A stretch of 64,000 bases of DNA from Chamaecyparis obtusa (Eukaryota; Streptophyta; Pinopsida; Cupressales; Cupressaceae). The DNA is taken from the NCBI GenBank assembly GCA_027943335.1, contig BSBK01006429.1, forward strand, positions 310,001 through 374,000, read 5' to 3'. Made by a program: the position numbers and the translations under genes. The notes under the pieces are model-generated. The model saw only the letters and a program-made list of their open reading frames with translations, did not search any database and had not been told where the DNA came from. This document shows, in pieces, positions 9,776-20,130 of the stretch (its first letter is position 1; each line of letters starts with the position of its first letter).

Positions 9776-10969
9776 TGTTTATCCTCTTTCTAGAATAATT
9801 GATTGCACATAGACATGAATTATGGTTTTCAAGCATATGAACTTATGGTTTTTATGTATATGTTATATATATGTGTGAACATAAGATGAAAATGTGGATA
9901 CTTTTAAAGACACAATATCTGCTTGAATTCATGGATAGGAATGGTAAATGCAGTAGCTATACATGTTAATGAATGTTTCCTTTCCTAAGCTATGTTTTGG
10001 GTAGTTACCGCCTGTAGCCATAGGAATCGCAAGAGTGTTAATTAAGACTTACACCTTTTCCTAATATTAATGATGCGGATATATATGTATATGGATGGAT
10101 GTGTGTGCATTGATTTTTTTGTAGGTGTTGACTGCAGGCATTCAAAGACCAACATATTGGCACTGGAGTAATCAAAGCCAACTGTGGATTGCAGAATCTT
10201 TGCAAGCAAAGCAAGTTGATTGATGTTTTCTATTATATCCATGTGCAAATTTAGTTTCCTTAATGCACTATATTTTTGGGATTATTCATGGTCAATGATG
10301 TTTATGTTTTGAAACTTTATGAGTTGTAACCAATCCTCATTTATGAAGTGATCATAGATTCAAGAGATAGTTGTAGCTTTCTTTTAAATAATCAACTCTT
10401 GTGACTATTGGAGTTAGTCAAACAAAACTAATTTTTATAATAGAACTCTTACATACTATTTTCAATCAAGTGTAATCATTTTGTTATGCATGAATAGAAT
10501 GTTCAGTTCAAGTTTGTATCGTTCATCTTGATTGTAGTTCTCATTCACTCATTCAAGGGGGCCCACTTGATGAGTGAATTGTTCTGTTAGCATAGAGTTC
10601 ATTTTCCTATTTATTTCTAAGTAGTTAGAACTATGTTGTTCCTACAGCTACTGATAACATAATTAGTAGCCTGTTCCTGTAGCATAGTCGGTTGGAGTAG
10701 TTCCTAGCTGCAATTCCCTGTTTTGATTAGAATACATTTGTTTACCATTTTTAGCATAGTTTTCCTGAAGCATAAGCATTTGAATTCCATAGATAGTCTT
10801 AGAATGAGAAGGTTTGAAGCATATACTTTGAAAATACCATTCAAAGTTTATGTCACTGGTTGATAATTAAATGAGACCAAATAATCCATTTAGAAATCAT
10901 TTGGGGTGTCCAATCCTGAAATAGGCTTTCCATTGCTTTAAGTTTCTGATACTATTATTTGGCCAAGCA
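9776..10969 (+). repeat. 5' LTR of the Tat/Athila-type element
   Basis: Aligns over its length with 24612-25807 and ends GGCCAAGCA. It begins TGTTTATCC here but TTTTTATCC in the 3' copy. If the TSD is AGGAG at 9737-9741, the true start is 9742 and the first 34 bases no longer match the 3' LTR. Substitutions between the copies are more numerous than in element A, so this insertion is older. Confidence 0.88.
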
Positions 10970-10973
10970 TATT

Positions 10974-10990
10974 TGGTGCCACTAATGGGG
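10974..10990 (+). promoter_or_regulatory. Primer binding site of the Tat/Athila-type element
   Basis: TGGTGCCACTAATGGGG starts five bases after the LTR. It resembles the TGGCGCCGTTGCCGGGG-like site known from Tat/Athila retrotransposons, with a few changes. Confidence 0.75.
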
Positions 10991-11067
10991 ATGGTGTTAA
11001 TTCAAAATTATTTTTCTAGTTTCATTCTCAGTCCTAATCTATCACTTAGTCGTAAGTAAGCATTTTT

Positions 11068-12990
11068 ATGCATAGAAGGAGAGATCGCCTTGGGAGATTT
11101 CTTCCCCATGATTACCAAGAGGACCCATTTGATTTATTTAATCCTCAAGTTGAAGAACCCTTTGAAAATATATTTTTTGATGCTCAAGAACACATATCCT
11201 CTTCATCATCTAAGGAATCACTGCATTTGAATGACCTATTTGCTGAACCTAAATACCAAGACAACCTGCTTGCTCTTATTATCTATCAGCCTCCACTACC
11301 AGGTCCTCCTCCCAGAATGGCTACTTAGGCTCCCTTTCCTTTTCCTATACCTCAATAGCAATTTAACCAAAATTTGAAGAACATACCTACTTTTGCACTC
11401 CCCAAATTCTATGGCCTCCTTACAAAAGACCCTGAGACCTTTCTCTTTGAGTTTAACATCCTTTTCTAGAGTTATGACTATACCACTAATGCCCACAAGC
11501 TGAAGTTATTTCCATCAACTCTAAAAGAGGCTGCCTTGAGATGGTTCATGGGGTTGGGTGCTAATACTATAGCAGACTGGAATGCCATGCACATTATGTT
11601 TCTTTTAAAGTATAAATAATACTCTAGGGGTCAAGATTTGAAAGGTGATGACATTTTTAAAATGACTCGGAAGGAGGATGAAACCTTGGAGGATTATGTA
11701 TCAAGATTCATGTTCAACCTGCAGCATAATATACAACACCATCTAAATGAGGCATCTCAGAAACACCTTTTCTTAAAGGGTGTGAATGATGGAAGTATTG
11801 AGGATCTAGACCTAATGGCAAGAGGAGATATCACACAAAAAGGTTGGGCTAACATAAAGAATATATGTCTAAATTATTCAACAGCCACTGTGAAGAAGGC
11901 TAGGGGATTTAGACCTACCACATAAGTCCAATGGTGGTTCAGGAGTATCCAAAATGGAGCTATCTAACTTGTTATCTAACTTCAAGCAGGACATCATTAA
12001 TGATGTCACCACTCAGCTAGATAGTATGTAGGTGAGGAGGAAGAAGGAAGAGTCAGATAATGTGTTGGCTGAGTTCTATTCTCATTGCAGAGAAAAGAAA
12101 AGAAACTATAAATGCAAAAAGGTTGCATCTGTGGACGTCAATTCAATGCCCACTAAGCTTAAAGCCATAGATGAGGAGAACAAAGAAGTTTTATATGTTT
12201 CTCAAAGGCATCCATGGGCTCAAAGACAAGGTATGACTCTAGACCCATTGAATAATTTTGGTTATAATAATAATAGTAGTCAATGGCCAAACCGTAACAC
12301 CCAAAATTATGCTCCTCAAGGTCAGAATTGGAATTATAACTAGTCCAACCAACAACCGCACTATAACCAAGCCTATCCACAACAACCACCATTTAACCCA
12401 TACCAATAGTAGTATAACTCCTATCAATAACCACAATAGAATAGCTAATGGCCACCTCATGGTAACTGGCAACCACAACCTCAGTGGGGACCCAATCAGT
12501 CTAGTTAGCAACAAGCAATAATGCCTCCACCTCAGCAACAAGCTATTATGCCACCACCTCCTATAGCCAACAACAATCCACAAAAGCCAACTCAACTTCC
12601 TACTCAGCCAACTCCAAATCCTAATAATAAGCAGGAAGCTTATTCCTTGCAAGTAAATGATATCCATCTCGGATCAGGAACTACACTGCCTGCACCCAAG
12701 GAACCAATAATATCCAAAGTTGTTGATGTCGAGGACATACCTATGAACCATCCTGCTAATGTTCCACCTATTGTTCAAACTACACCAGTGCCTAAAAATC
12801 CTCCTTATCCATAAAGATTGTCTTAGACTATTCCTCCAAAAGAAAATCTTGTAGCAACTGATTTGATTGATCAGCTCAAACAAATGACAGTGCAAATTCC
12901 CTTGTTGGATGCCCTTAAGGAAATTCTAGTTTATACCAAAGTGATTAAAGAAGCCTATATCAAATAGCTTAGAAGGAAGAAGAAAGACCC
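11068..12990 (+). pseudogene. Tat/Athila-type gag, broken
   Basis: Starts MHRRRDRLGRF. The capsid domain follows: the KFYGLLTKDPETFLFEFNI and LKLFPSTLKEAALRWF segments (about 11400-11560), then 11638-11925 (EDETLEDYVSRF, SQKHLFLKGV). The C-terminal part is rich in Gln, Asn and Pro (12240-12640). Between about 12342 and 12510 seven stop codons, mostly TAG, fall in a row where the repeat pattern calls for Gln. At least two frame changes occur (near 11930 and 12340). In a live element it would be the structural polyprotein. Confidence 0.86.
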
Positions 12991-13027
12991 TGATACTATC
13001 CATGTCTTAGGCTAGCTCTCTGATCTC

Positions 13028-13396
13028 ATGCTAAGCAAAGTTGTAATGCCTAAGTATTTAGACCCAGGAAGTCCAGTGGTCACCATTCATATTAATGGTA
13101 CCCAAATTCAGAATGTCCTAATGGACTTGGGAGCATCAATCAATGTTATGACTAGGGAAGTTCTATTGAAGCTTAGTATCATTGGTTTGTGGGACACACC
13201 TACAATAATTCCATAGTCAAACCAGATGGTATGGTTGAAGATATTGTTATTAATTACTTTGGACTCATTAGATTACCCTTCGGATTTCATAGTCCTATCA
13301 CCCAAAGCCACCTTATGAGGATACCCATTAATCTTAGGAAGGCTTTGGCTAGCCACACTTGATGCTTTCATTGCATGTTAGTCAAGAAAAATGACC
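13028..13396 (+). pseudogene. Tat/Athila-type protease, first part
   Basis: MLSKVVMPKYLDPGSPVVTI-type opening, then VLMDLGASINVM at about 13113-13148, which is the aspartic protease active-site region. The catalytic triplet reads Asp-Leu-Gly instead of the usual Asp-Leu/Ser/Thr-Gly-Ala, which is acceptable for this lineage (DLGASIN is common). A TAG near 13214 ends the clean frame. The coding is cut at ATATC (13397-13401) by a solo LTR. Confidence 0.82.
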
Positions 13397-13401
13397 ATAT
13401 C

Positions 13402-14381
13402 TGATGCAGGAGCATCTTGGGTCTTTGAGCAATCTTCCATCAACCAAAAACATTTCCTGATTTTTGTACCTATTTTTTGTTTTTTGCATTATAATATTTT
13501 TATTTGATGGTTTCATGTTGTGAAAATCTTACACGATGTTGAGGACCTATTTTGGAACCTTCTTCTATGAGAACATAAAGATTGGATGGACTATTTTAAA
13601 GTTATAGTTGTTTTCCTTGCCCTTGGAGCAGTATTTTCCTGCAATTTTGGTGTTGATTGTGCATAGTGACGACATTGATTCTTAAGGAATCATCCCTTGT
13701 TCTCTTCAATACTTTAAGAGGAACTAAATTAATATCATTTCCCAAGAGCACAAGTCCTAATTCATTATGAGTAAAAAGTTATGCCCATTTTTCTCGGGGA
13801 CCTATTTTCTGCCAATTTTCACATGAAATGTGGAGTGTTTCTTCTTGCGCGGTTCCGTGTGATGAGATGGGGCCTTGAAAATTTAGGGGAATTTTATTGG
13901 GTCATGTGTGGACCTAAATAAAAAGTCTCATCAATTGGTGATCACTCTTTCATTATTTTTTATTTAAATCTTCCAGACTGGACCTATAATGTAATTAAAT
14001 GCCTGACTGGCCGACTTGTGGCTTAGCTGGCTATATAAGGAGTCTAGATTGATGCAGTTGGGAGTCATGAGAGAGATCTAGGAAGGATTATCAAGATAAA
14101 ACATTGGAGAAAAAGATAGGATGCAAGCTATAATTTTGATTTCATAATTCTCATTGTATAAGGCCGAAACCCGGAAGGCCTCACAGCCGGACATGTTGAA
14201 AGAAATAATATAAATTCTCTATTGTTGCCACTAGTTGATTATCTCATATCCATTGTGATTTCATTTCTTTCATGTGCCATTATATTACTTCCATTGTGTA
14301 ACTCTGAGCAGGGCTTGTTTATGGATTCAAGTGGAGTCAATTCTACTTGATTCTTCCTGTATCTACCCTGCCCCTGCGTCA
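13402..14381 (+). repeat. Solo LTR of a chromovirus-like gypsy family
   Basis: 980 bp bounded by TGATGCAGG and TGCGTCA and by a perfect TSD ATATC (13397-13401 and 14382-14386). Its first about 22 bases equal the start of the LTR of the chromovirus at 31915-45468 read on -. There is no internal region, so it is the product of LTR-LTR recombination. It carries a TATA-like box and the GGAAGGCCT motif seen in related LTRs. Confidence 0.88.
14032..14039 (+). promoter_or_regulatory. TATA-like box in the solo LTR
   Basis: TATATAAG within GGCTATATAAGGAG, placed about two-thirds along the LTR, as expected for a U3 promoter. Activity is untested. Confidence 0.55.
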
Positions 14382-14457
14382 ATATCAGATGGGATAAATA
14401 CCAAGAAGTTAACTCTGTATTCTCTAGAAAAACCCCAAAGAGAACTTGATCGGGTTG
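14382..14457 (+). pseudogene. Tat/Athila-type protease, 71-bp middle fragment
   Basis: A short host strip between two insertions. It starts with the ATATC duplication and continues the protease tail (INTKKLTLYSLEK), the segment that follows TISDG in Tat/Athila elements. It ends at the GGTTG duplication of the next insertion. Confidence 0.78.
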
Positions 14458-15426
14458 TGATGTAGGGGCATCCAAGGTTAAGGTAGGGGCATTCTGTGTC
14501 TTTGGTAAACTGCATGGAGTGTTTGTGTTTTGGCCAGTTTTTACTCAGTTGCAGCCTTGACCGATGATCTCAGTCATTGGAGGAAGCTCGGTCATTGAAG
14601 GAACTCAATAGTCATTGGTGCTTGGTAAAAGTTTTTCTCGGTCATGCCTATGGTGCTTGGTTGATACTGCTACTTAGAGATGCCTGGTGTGCTCCTTAAT
14701 TTTACTGACACTCAGTAGTTCTGACTTACTGATTGAAGTTCTGTGTGATTTGTTGAGCCGACTTGGTGAATTAATTGTTGGTAGCCATTATCTTGGGCTG
14801 ACATGCAGAATTAAATGTTTGTATACATTTGTAAGCCAACTTTTATGGCATCTAATTATTGTTTTGGGGAGTTAAGGGTTTCATCCAGCTGACTTGTGGC
14901 TGATGATTAGTATTTAGGGAGGGCTTGGGTAGATGTTTAGGACAGATTTGGAGGGATTAGGAGGGGAGATTTGGGGAAGATCAGAACTTGGAGACTTAGA
15001 AGATCTAGAATTTAGATGCAAATTTGAAGTTGGTGAAGTTGTGGAAAAGTTCTTGATGTTCTTGTAGATCAGATTGTAATCTGATAGTTGTTTGTAGCAG
15101 AGCTAGGGGTTGAATACTTCGGAACAAGGAGATTTCTTGGAGGCTTGAAAGCTCAAGTTTAGATTTGCCTTAGGGTTTCCATCAGCTTTTGATTGTCTTC
15201 AAAGCTGAACTAGCTAAGATTGTATTGGATCTAGTTGTGGATCTTGAAGAATAGTTTTTTGATTGTAATTGGCCCTAACCCAGAAGGCCTTACAGCAGGG
15301 CATGTTAATGAAAATCAATGTTAAAAAATTTCCTGGTGTTGCATTGTTGAGAAATCCACTGTGTAATACTTTTGGCTACAAGTTTTGGACTTTCCTTCAT
15401 TTGATCCACCATCCTTGACTGCATAA
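14458..15426 (+). repeat. 5' LTR of the gag-protease element
   Basis: 969 bp, paired with 17431-18399. Contains GGCCCTAACCCAGAAGGCC followed by TTACAGCAGGGCATGTTAAT near 15273-15311, a version of the motif in the solo LTR and the chromovirus LTR. Confidence 0.93.
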
Positions 15427-15428
15427 GG

Positions 15429-15441
15429 TGGTATTAGAGTG
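15429..15441 (+). promoter_or_regulatory. Primer binding site of the gag-protease element
   Basis: TGGTATTAGAGTG two bases after the LTR; one C-to-T change from the TGGTATCAGAG Met-tRNA site used by chromoviruses. Confidence 0.85.
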
Positions 15442-15689
15442 AAGTTTTGTTCCTGCTGGAGTGAAGGTTGATCTTGCTGAAGCAGAAGCATGACCTAGCA
15501 AGGTTGATCTTGCAAAGTTAATATTGTTGGAATAGAGATTGTGCGCAATTTGATTATAGATCTAAAGCACTAAACTTGTGAAATTGTGCCCTAGTTGTTT
15601 ACAAGGTTGCAGGATTGAGATCTAACTTGTTGAAACTTGGAAATTGTCACAAGGTGGTCAATGAGGGTTTGTTGCAGAGGGTTTATCTT

Positions 15690-16700
15690 ATCTTTAAGGA
15701 TGCGTTTGAGAAGATTAGAACCTAGAGTTATTTCTAATCTTTGTGATACTATTGAATCCTAGATCATAGAGAAGGTGAAATTAGATTTCAGATCTGAGTT
15801 GGAATTTATGAAGAATGATATGGTCACTGAGATCATGAGAATTGTTCTTGGTATACCTCAAAATGTTGGAACTAAGGATGGCTATGAAGAAGCTGTTGAA
15901 GAATTTTAAACTACTAGATCTAGTGGTGATGACTGGAGGAATAGATTTGGTGAAGACAAAACTACTCAGTTACCTAGATATGCTACTTGGTTTTGTAATT
16001 ACCGAATGGAAGTTTCTAGTTTCTACTTTGAAGCCCGACAATCTGATTGATTGGATTGGTGAACTTGAAGATTTCTTTGAGCTGGAAGAAATTGAAGATC
16101 CTCTTCGAGTGAGATTAGCACAAAAAAATTTGAAAAGACATGTTGCTCTTTGGTCGAAGGAATTATAGAGAGATCGAGAAGATGAAGGTGAAACAAAGAT
16201 CAATCGGTGGAGATTGATGGTGACTAAGTTGAAAGCTAAGTTCATACTAGCTGACTATGAGCTTGACTTGTATAAGAAGTTGCAAAATTTTAAACAGAAG
16301 GATTTGTTTGTTGAAGATTATACCGAGGAATTCTACAAAATTACTATTCGGTCTAGACACCAAGAACTTGGTAAGGAAAAGGTAGCTTGGTATGTGAATG
16401 GTTTTAGATTCAGTATTCAGGATGAGCTTGGTATGTTGAAGATTGATTCTATTGAAGATGCTTATCAGTATGCTCTGAAGTAAAAAGATAATTTGAAGAG
16501 GAAACAACATACCAACTCCTAAGGGAAAGAAAAGATTGATCATTCGGTGAAGGAGAAACTGACTGATGCAGAAGATGAACAGAAACCTATGGAACCAAAG
16601 AAGAAGACATGTAGAGTTATCTTTAAGGGTAATTGTTATAACTGTGGGGAGGAAGGACACCATTCTTTTGAATGCACACAAAAGAAGGTTGACCAATGAA
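15690..16700 (+). pseudogene. gag of the gag-protease element, broken
   Basis: Chromovirus-type gag. The capsid part includes the PDNLIDWIGELEDFF and RLAQKNLKRHVALW segments (about 16030-16160), continuing in another frame at 16214-16483 (FVEDYTEEFYKIT, DSIEDAYQYALK). A CCHC knuckle CYNCGEEGHHSFEC lies at about 16636-16677. Stops interrupt both segments (for example near 16166 and 16481), and the N-terminal part from 15690 is in a different frame. It parallels the gag of the chromovirus at 43785-44673, which has NLENIEEAYQFALK at the equivalent place. Confidence 0.85.
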
Positions 16701-16804
16701 CTATTGTGATTAATGAGAACATTTAGAATGAACTTGAATCGGAGAACTTGCTGCTTTGGTGAACATTGCTCAGTACAAAGGATGAACCTTGTTAGAGGAG
16801 TAAC

Positions 16805-17215
16805 TTGTTTAGGACCCGATGCAAGCTTAAAGGTAAACTCTGTGATGTGATTGTTGATAGTGGTAGTACTAATAACCTTGTTGGTGAGGACCTAGTTCAA
16901 AAACTTGGTTTGAATAGAATGAAACATCCTTGTCCTTATAGGTTGGCTGGTTACAAGATGTTCATGCTTTCAAAGTTAGATAACAATACTTCATTGATGT
17001 TTAGATTGGCCAATACAAGGATCTTGTGCTTTGTGACATTGTGAAGATGAATAGTTGTGATATATTGCTACGTAGACCTTGGCAGTATGATTTTAGAGCT
17101 ATTTATGATTGTGTAAATAATGTGTTTACTATTGAGAAGAATGACAAGAAGTTTTCACTGATGCCTTTGATGGATACAACACTCGGTAGGAGAAGGTTGA
17201 GTACTAGTAGCTGAG
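16805..17215 (+). pseudogene. Protease of the gag-protease element
   Basis: Aspartic protease with VIVDSGSTNNL (active site Asp-Ser-Gly, about 16849-16881) and a second part in a shifted frame with SCDILLRRPWQYD (about 17053-17091). The counterpart in the chromovirus reads CCHILLGRPWQYD. The frame break is near 17040. Coding ends at 17215, where RT would begin in a full element, so the deletion is just after the protease. Confidence 0.86.
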
Positions 17216-17430
17216 TTGAGATTGTAGATCCTGAGAAAATAAATGATCAGTATGAAGAACCGACCTGTGCATTGTCCAAAAAAGACTTGAAGAGATAGAG
17301 AAAATTGAAGTGGAAGACTTTGCAAGCAGAAAAGGTGGACTTGTATGTGAGGAACTAGTTCGAGATTTATGTGTTGAATCCAGAAAGATGTTCTTCTCAC
17401 ATATGAACATCTTTTGGAACTTGGGGTGTC
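17216..17430 (+). other. Residual interior and polypurine tract of the gag-protease element
   Basis: No domain seen in 17216-17400; Lys/Glu-rich remnants. The last bases, GGAACTTGGGGTGTC, directly precede the 3' LTR and act as the polypurine tract; the chromovirus has a comparable CCTAGGTGTC at the same place. Confidence 0.6.
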
Positions 17431-18399
17431 TTATGTAGGGGCATCCAAGGTTAAGGTAGGAGCATTCTGTGTCCTCAGTAAATTGCATGGAGTGTTTTTG
17501 TTTTGGCCAATTTTTACTTAGTTGCAGCCTTGACCGATGGTCTCGATCATTGAAGGAAGCTCAGTCACTGAAGGAGCTCAGTAGTCCTTGGTGCTTAGTA
17601 AAAGTGTTACTCGGTCATGCCTATGGTGCTCGGTCAATACTGGTGCTCGGTGATGCCTAGCATGCTCGGTAATTTTACTATCACTTAGTAGTTATGACTT
17701 GCCAACTAGAGTTTTATGTGATTTGGTGAGCTGACTTGGTGAATTAATTATTGGTAGCCATTGTCTTGGGCCGACATGCAAAATTAAATGTTTTTATACA
17801 TTTGTAAGATGACTTGTATGGCATTTAATTATTGTTTTGGGGAGTTAAGGGTTTCATCCAGCCGGCTTGTGGCTGATGATTAGTATTTAATGAGGGCTTG
17901 AGTAGATATTTAGGATAGATTTGGAGGGATTAGGAAGGGAGATTTGGGGAAGATCAGAACTTGGAGACTTAGCAAATCTGGAATTTAGATGCGAAGCTAA
18001 AGTTGGAGAAGTTGTGGAAAAGTTCTTGATGTTCTTGCATATCAGATTGTAATCTGATAGTTATTTGTAGCAGAGCTAGGGGTTGCATACTTGGGAACAA
18101 AGAGATTGCTTGGAGGCTTGCGAGCTAAAGTTTAGATCTACCTTAGGGTTTCCATTAGCTTCTGATTATCTTCAAAGATAAACTAGCTAAGATTGTATTG
18201 GATCTAGTTGTGGATCTTGAAGAATTGTTTTCTAATTGTAATTGGCCCTAACTTGGAAGGCCTTATGACTGAGCATGTTAATGAAAATCAGTGTTAAACA
18301 TTTTCCTGGTGTTGCATTATTGAGTAATCCATTGTGTAATTCTTTTGGTTGCATGTTTTGGACTATCCTTCATTAGATCCACTATCCTTGACTGCATAA
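17431..18399 (+). repeat. 3' LTR of the gag-protease element
   Basis: 969 bp, same length as the 5' copy, with moderate substitutions. Ends CTGCATAA, then the GGTTG duplication. Confidence 0.93.
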
Positions 18400-18404
18400 G
18401 GTTG

Positions 18405-20130
18405 TCTAGCTAGACTTAGGTGATGTTGACCTTGAAGAAAATGTTGTGCAAAAACTTATGGTCATTGAGAGAAATCCATTCATGGTATCATAAGAGGAAG
18501 ATGATATACTAGTAGCAATCCTTACCAATCAATATGGTTCTGCAGAATCATCTTGTGATGATCCTAATTTTTCCCTTCAAACAATAATGCCCAAGAAAAC
18601 CACATCTCAGCTTCCTATAGCACCTAATTATTTCCACACCTTGCTACCCCATGAGATAAATTCTCCATCCATAGTGGAAGTCCAGATGCCATAAAAAGTT
18701 AAAAGAGTTGAAATTGCTTCAGGAAAGGAGTTGAATGTTAATAAGAACCTAACTGAATCTTAGATGTCTAGTCTTCTCAAGCTTTTACAAGATAGCCAAC
18801 AAGCCTTTGCATGGGACTATAATGATATGAAAGGACTATACCCTAAGTTTTGTACTCACAGAATCTATATAAGCCTTGAATACAAGCCAGTAAGGCAAGC
18901 TCAAAGGAGAATTAACCCTGCTTTGAGAGATAGTGAAAACTGATTTGCATAAGCTTCTTAGTGCAAGTTTCATTTATCATATCTCTGACAGTCAGTGGGT
19001 TTCTCCTCTTGTAATTATTCCAAAGAAGGGGAGAAAGTGGAGAGTCTATTTTTACTATAGAGAACTTAACAAAGCCACTAAGAAAGATCACTTTCCACTA
19101 CCTTTCATTGACCAGGTGCTTGAAAATCCTGCTGGCAAAAATTATTTTTCATTTCTAGATAGATTTAGTGGGTATAATCAGATACAAATATCACTAGAAG
19201 ACCAGGATAAGACACAGTTTACCTATCCTTGGGGACCATTTTCTTATTCAGTCTTTCCATTTGGGTTGTGCAACACACCTGCTACTTTCCAGAGAGTAGT
19301 GCTCCGTATTTTCTCTGACATTTCTGCTGACTATGTTGAAATTTATATGGATGACTTCACCACTCACAAAACCACATTTGAAGAAGCACAAGCTAACTTG
19401 GAGAAGGTTCTTAAGAGATGTCAAGATTAAAACCTCTCTCTTAATAGTGAGAAGTGTTATATGATGATGGACGAGGGACTTGTCTTGGGGCACTACCTCT
19501 CATCTTTTGGAATTCAGGTTGACCCCTCAAAAATTGCAGTTATGAACACACTTTCCACTCTGGTCAAGAAAAATGATGTCAAGAGTTCCCTTGGCCATGT
19601 TGGTTACTATAGGAGATTCATAAAGGATTTTAGCCAACTTGAAGCACCATTATACAACTTGTTGAAGAAAGAAGCTGAATTTGAATGGATAGGGGAATGC
19701 GAAGCATCATTCCAGAAATTGAAAGATGTTCTAACAACAAAACCTATTCTCAGAGGACCTGATTGGAAGCTTCCATTCCACATCCACATAGATGCATCTG
19801 ACTATGCCATTGGAGTAGTTCTTGGATAGAAGGAAGGTACTGTTGAACATGCAATTTACTATATCAGTAAAAATTTGCAAGGAGAAATTATACTATTATT
19901 GAAAAAGAGTTGTTAGCAATTGTCTATGCACTTAAAAAATTTAGGCACTACATCACAAGTTATGAAGTATTTGTTTATACTGATCATTTAGCTATCAAGT
20001 ACTTAATGAATAAACCTACCATTAGTGGTAGATTAGCATGTTGGTTACTCCTCAAGTAGGAATTTGATGTAAATATAATAGACAAACTAGGAAAGGCTAA
20101 TGTAGTGGCTGATTTCTTGTCAAGATTGCA
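18405..20130 (+). pseudogene. Tat/Athila-type protease tail, reverse transcriptase and RNase H
   Basis: Resumes after the GGTTG duplication. 18405-18900 is the linker to RT. RT proper is 18933-19430: WVSPLVIIPKKG, then FSFLDRFSGYNQI with the first catalytic Asp, FGLCNTPATFQR, and YMDD at 19344-19355. The RT connection and RNase H continue at 19461-19829 (GYYRRFIKDFSQLEAPL, then HIDASDYAIG with a catalytic Asp). A TAG at about 19828 sits where Gln is expected. RNase H continues after 19830 in another frame (AIYYIS, then ALKKFRHYITSYEV). The active-site residues are still present but the frame is interrupted. Confidence 0.9.

Larger units (their letters stand above)
14458..18399 (+). mobile_element. 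Gag-protease-only gypsy derivative (TR-GAG-like)
   Basis: Two 969-bp LTRs flank a 2.0-kb interior; TSD GGTTG at 14453-14457 and 18400-18404. The LTRs begin TGATGTAGG (TTATGTAGG in the 3' copy) and end CTGCATAA. A TGGTATTAGAGTG primer site and a G-rich tract before the 3' LTR are present, so the ends are complete. The interior holds only gag with a zinc knuckle and an aspartic protease; reverse transcriptase, RNase H and integrase are absent. It is a structurally complete non-autonomous element, related to chromoviruses by LTR ends and protein sequence. Confidence 0.9.

Noticed and set aside
12159..12667. Minus-strand frames rich in Trp, Leu and Val opposite the gypsy gag
   Set aside because: They are the complement of the Gln/Asn/Pro-rich gag C-terminus and have no motif or counterpart.
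13441..14457. Part of the Tat/Athila interior with unusual composition
   Set aside because: Resolved as a solo LTR plus host strip by the exact ATATC duplication and chromovirus-type LTR ends.
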